This document shows positions 61,101 to 64,000 of a stretch of 64,000 nt of DNA, one piece after another. Source of the stretch: Paulownia fortunei (Eukaryota > Streptophyta > Magnoliopsida > Lamiales > Paulowniaceae); NCBI GenBank assembly GCA_019321725.1, contig CM033124.1, positions 14,872,868-14,936,867 of the forward strand. The letters are read 5' to 3'. Both the position numbers and the translations under genes were made by a program. The number at the start of each line of letters is the position of its first letter. Positions within the stretch are counted from its first letter, which is position 1. The notes under the pieces were generated by a model. That model was not told the DNA's origin and made no database searches. It saw only the letters and a list, made by a program, of their open reading frames with translations.

Positions 61101-64000
61101 CTTGGTTCTTGGGCTTTCTGTGATTGCTCCTTTGATTCTTATTCTTATCATCTTTGTTTCGCTGTTGATCCATGCATTGAGTTTGAGTAGATGATCAGTT
61201 CTAATCTAACACTTTCAAGGGGAAATGACTGGTGGTTAGTGCATGATATTAGTTGCACTTTTGAAATGTCTTTTACTTCAGATGAAAAATACAGCATCCC
61301 TTCTTCTTTTACCACCATATATGCGCTAAAAAATATATGCTGTCATATGTATCATGTGTGTGTGTGTATTTTTGTGCGTATACATATTGGAATCTTATGG
61401 AGCAGTAAAGAGGGGCTGCACCACTTGCTGCTATAACGTAAGATTTGGACGTGACAGCAAAATTGGGCCATGGAAAATCTTTTTAGCAATCAAGGAGGTG
61501 GAGCCCCCATCGTGGCCTCTGGTCAGACATGAAATCGCCCGGGAATCCTGCTCCAAGCATGAATTTCCTCACCGGCATGTAAAACAAGTCAGGAGCTTAA
61601 AATGAGGTGAGTGGTAAATATATGGTAAATCTTAGTCTGTGCAGTAATGCTGAGGCTCATACATTTCGTGGGTCTGCCTTTAATGGTGTTTTCAGACTGT
61701 GCAATGAATGAAGTTTGGAAAGGGGAGGCCCCGCCTTATTTACTTCAGTTTTTGTTTAGAATTTTGTCCCACATAAGTATTAATTCTATTAACTGTCCAC
61801 AAAAAATTTATAAAGAATATGCATATATCATATTTCCATAGGGCTGCTTTTGTGGGTGGAAGATTGGATTAAATGCCATTTATATTCCCTGACAAAAGCT
61901 GGAAAAAAAAATATTATAGAGAGTAATCTGATACACAGGGCGCCTTTGTTGTCTATCCGGGGGTTCCTACCATGCTACGTAAAAGGGGGTCTGTTGAGAG
62001 GGTTGATTTTAATGCAAAGGTCCTGTTTCAATTGTGTATTGGCTATGACTGCATCTGATTTATTTGAGTGACGAACTAAGGGAGAAGGTCGTCCTCTCCC
62101 ATAATTAGTCAGGCCAAATCTGGAACTTGAATCATAAAAAAATAAAATAATAAGCAATATAAATAATCTAATTATGGAGTTTAATACACTTCAAATGGCA
62201 GTAAGAGGGTAATTAATTGACCCAAAAGACTTTCTAGATCATATTTTTTTGTTAATTATATTTCTTAAGATAGTCTATAATCATTTAGTTTGAATATTTG
62301 CTCATCAAAATGCATAGCCAGGTCCCAAGACTGACGTCATGGAAAACAACAGATACATCACGTAGCAATTCTGAAGTGTCTGATTTCATGTTTATTTTGA
62401 GTCTTCTTGTCAGAATTTGCTTGAAGAAATTTGCCATCCGGCCTTAGAATTATCTAGCTATACATGTATTCGAATTTGAAATTAATCTAACTAAATTTTG
62501 AATTATAGGGCAACTTAAGGGTATAATTCACTTTAGTTTTCTCACTTTTTCTTTATAAAGGGTGGTGCCTGTGCATATGTGGGGATAATATATATGTTTG
62601 TGTTCCTCATTTTCAACTTTTTCTTGGTTATTGTCTGTGAACTGAAATTGGTACGTATCCACTGTGAGACATTTGCTTTGAGATAATTTTCCTGTGCAAT
62701 TGTTATGCTGTTGCATGTATATATAGGAGAAATGATGACGATGAAAATCAGAAAAGAGAGGAAGAAATTAAGAAAGATTGAGAGAGTAGAATTTATCATT
62801 CAGAACGCACTCCCATGCAGTAGTGGCGGCTACTGCACCCTTCCCCCCACCCCCTTCTCTGTGCCACTGCCCGATCCCACAAAACACCAACTAACAGAAA
62901 AACACACATCTTCTCACACACACTGTGCATCCTGTAAAGAGTAAATGTTAATTAATTGCTTAACACGTCGAAAAATTGATATGGCGCAATAGAGGGTAGG
63001 TGGCACGGAGATGCCGTGTCTGCGGCTGCGCATTAAAAGCCATCTTCTTGAAGCTCCCTTCTTAACAGACACAACTTGCAGGTATTTGCTCGGTGCCCCA
63101 TTGTCATAGCTGCTTACCCTGCCTTTCTTCCTCATTTATTACCCCAACCACACCCCACACCCCCTAAATTTGAGTATATGGCTATACATACACATGCATG
63201 TACGTATATACATACATGTGTGTATAATTGCCAATGTATTTTGTCATTTTGCGTGTATTGTGTGTTAGAAGAAAGATTATTTAGCCAAGAAAGGAAATGG
63301 GGAATAGATTCTTGGGAGGGTTGTTATAGTGAAAATAAGTCATTGCCACTCGTGATCCCCTTGTTTGTCTTACAAAGATACAGTTGTCTGGATGGACAAT
63401 TAAATATACATGGGGACTTAAGTTTTCAGAATACTTGTGTAAGCCTAAGTATGAAAAATATTTCTTGATTTATGTATTTTATTTCATTTTCTATTAACTT
63501 GAATTACATTTAAAAGGAGCTTCAATGGCCAAAAAGAATTATAGCGACTTCCATAAATTGAAAAATTACATATATCATAGTACAAAATTTCAATTTGCCG
63601 AGCTTGCTAATACATCAAATGAATCTTCATTTATTTGTGTTATGTTTGGATCCTCTATTTCAAAATAGTGTATTAACTTCAAATTAAAATAAAGGATTCA
63701 AAATGATTTGTGTTAGCTCTCCTGCATCAGTTATGCCTAAGAGTGGGACTCGAATGATGAGCTTATTTTATCTTCATCGTCCTAGCTATCAAGTTGTGCT
63801 TACGTTATCTATGTACTAAAGAGAGGATACTTCCATCCCATACAGAATTAATGATTTTTGTATCTATTTCTTTCTCGTTAAGTTCAAGAACTTGTATCTT
63901 GCCGTACACAATATCGTGTTATATATATATATATATATTTTGTATTCGAAGTTGTCACCACATTAAATATCATTTCTGAATATTGGGCTGAGCTTGAATT
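58195..64000. other. Terminal 5.8 kb with no supported gene
   Basis: The start is the DHFS 3' UTR. After that I see no family-level coding similarity. The base composition is less AT-rich than in the other gene-free regions, and patches near 60560-60720, 61400-61620, 61930-62030 and 62820-63120 look like eroded exons, leader sequence or old insertions. None gives an open frame that can be joined by plausible splice sites. Microsatellites include (AAAT)n near 59127-59150 and (TA)n near 63919-63938. A gene entering from beyond 64000 cannot be excluded. Confidence 0.5.

Overview
This is nuclear DNA of a flowering plant, most likely a eudicot. The sequence is AT-rich, the genes have short exons split by GT-AG introns, the intergenic space is full of small inverted-repeat relics, and the proteins belong to plant-specific families (a plastid-division PDV1, a cytokinin response factor of the AP2/ERF class, a PHT1 phosphate transporter). 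I cannot name the species from the sequence alone.

Six protein-coding genes can be supported. From left to right: an E2 ubiquitin-conjugating enzyme of the UBC8/10 type (+, 4212-6946, 4 coding exons); an AP2/ERF cytokinin response factor, CRF4-like (-, 16018-17172, one exon); PLASTID DIVISION1 (-, 32055-34753, 2 exons); a PHT1 high-affinity phosphate transporter (-, 36659-38263, one exon) with a TATA box and a PHR1-binding P1BS palindrome upstream; an MTM1/SLC25A39-type mitochondrial carrier (+, 42686-48673, 10 coding exons); and a mitochondrial dihydrofolate synthetase of the Mur-ligase/FPGS family (+, 50870-58194, 10 exons). All six reading frames are intact through every splice junction I placed.

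Layout: 1-3.9 kb is an AT-rich repeat-bearing upstream region; 4.2-6.9 kb is the E2 gene; 7-16 kb is gene-free, with a duplicated promoter-like module, three G/C homopolymer tracts and two inverted-repeat elements; 16-17.2 kb is CRF; 17.2-32 kb is a 15 kb gene desert with MITE-like elements, a tRNA-derived SINE-like relic and two GC-rich promoter-like islands; 32-38.3 kb holds PDV1 and PHT1 in tandem on the minus strand; 38.6-39.6 kb is a roughly 1 kb foldback element; 41.7-58.2 kb holds MTM1 and DHFS in tandem on the plus strand; 58.2-64 kb has no gene I can support.

The genes are not a pathway cluster. Two are mitochondrial (MTM1 for glutathione/Mn-Fe homeostasis, DHFS for folate synthesis), one acts on the plastid envelope, one in phosphate uptake, one in cytokinin-linked transcription and one in ubiquitin transfer. 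I found no evidence for a novel multi-gene system. The most interesting signals are an overlapping upstream ORF on CRF, a four-cysteine loop in MTM1, the P1BS site of PHT1, several inverted-repeat element families present in two copies each, and orphan GC-rich, G-box-bearing islands in the desert.
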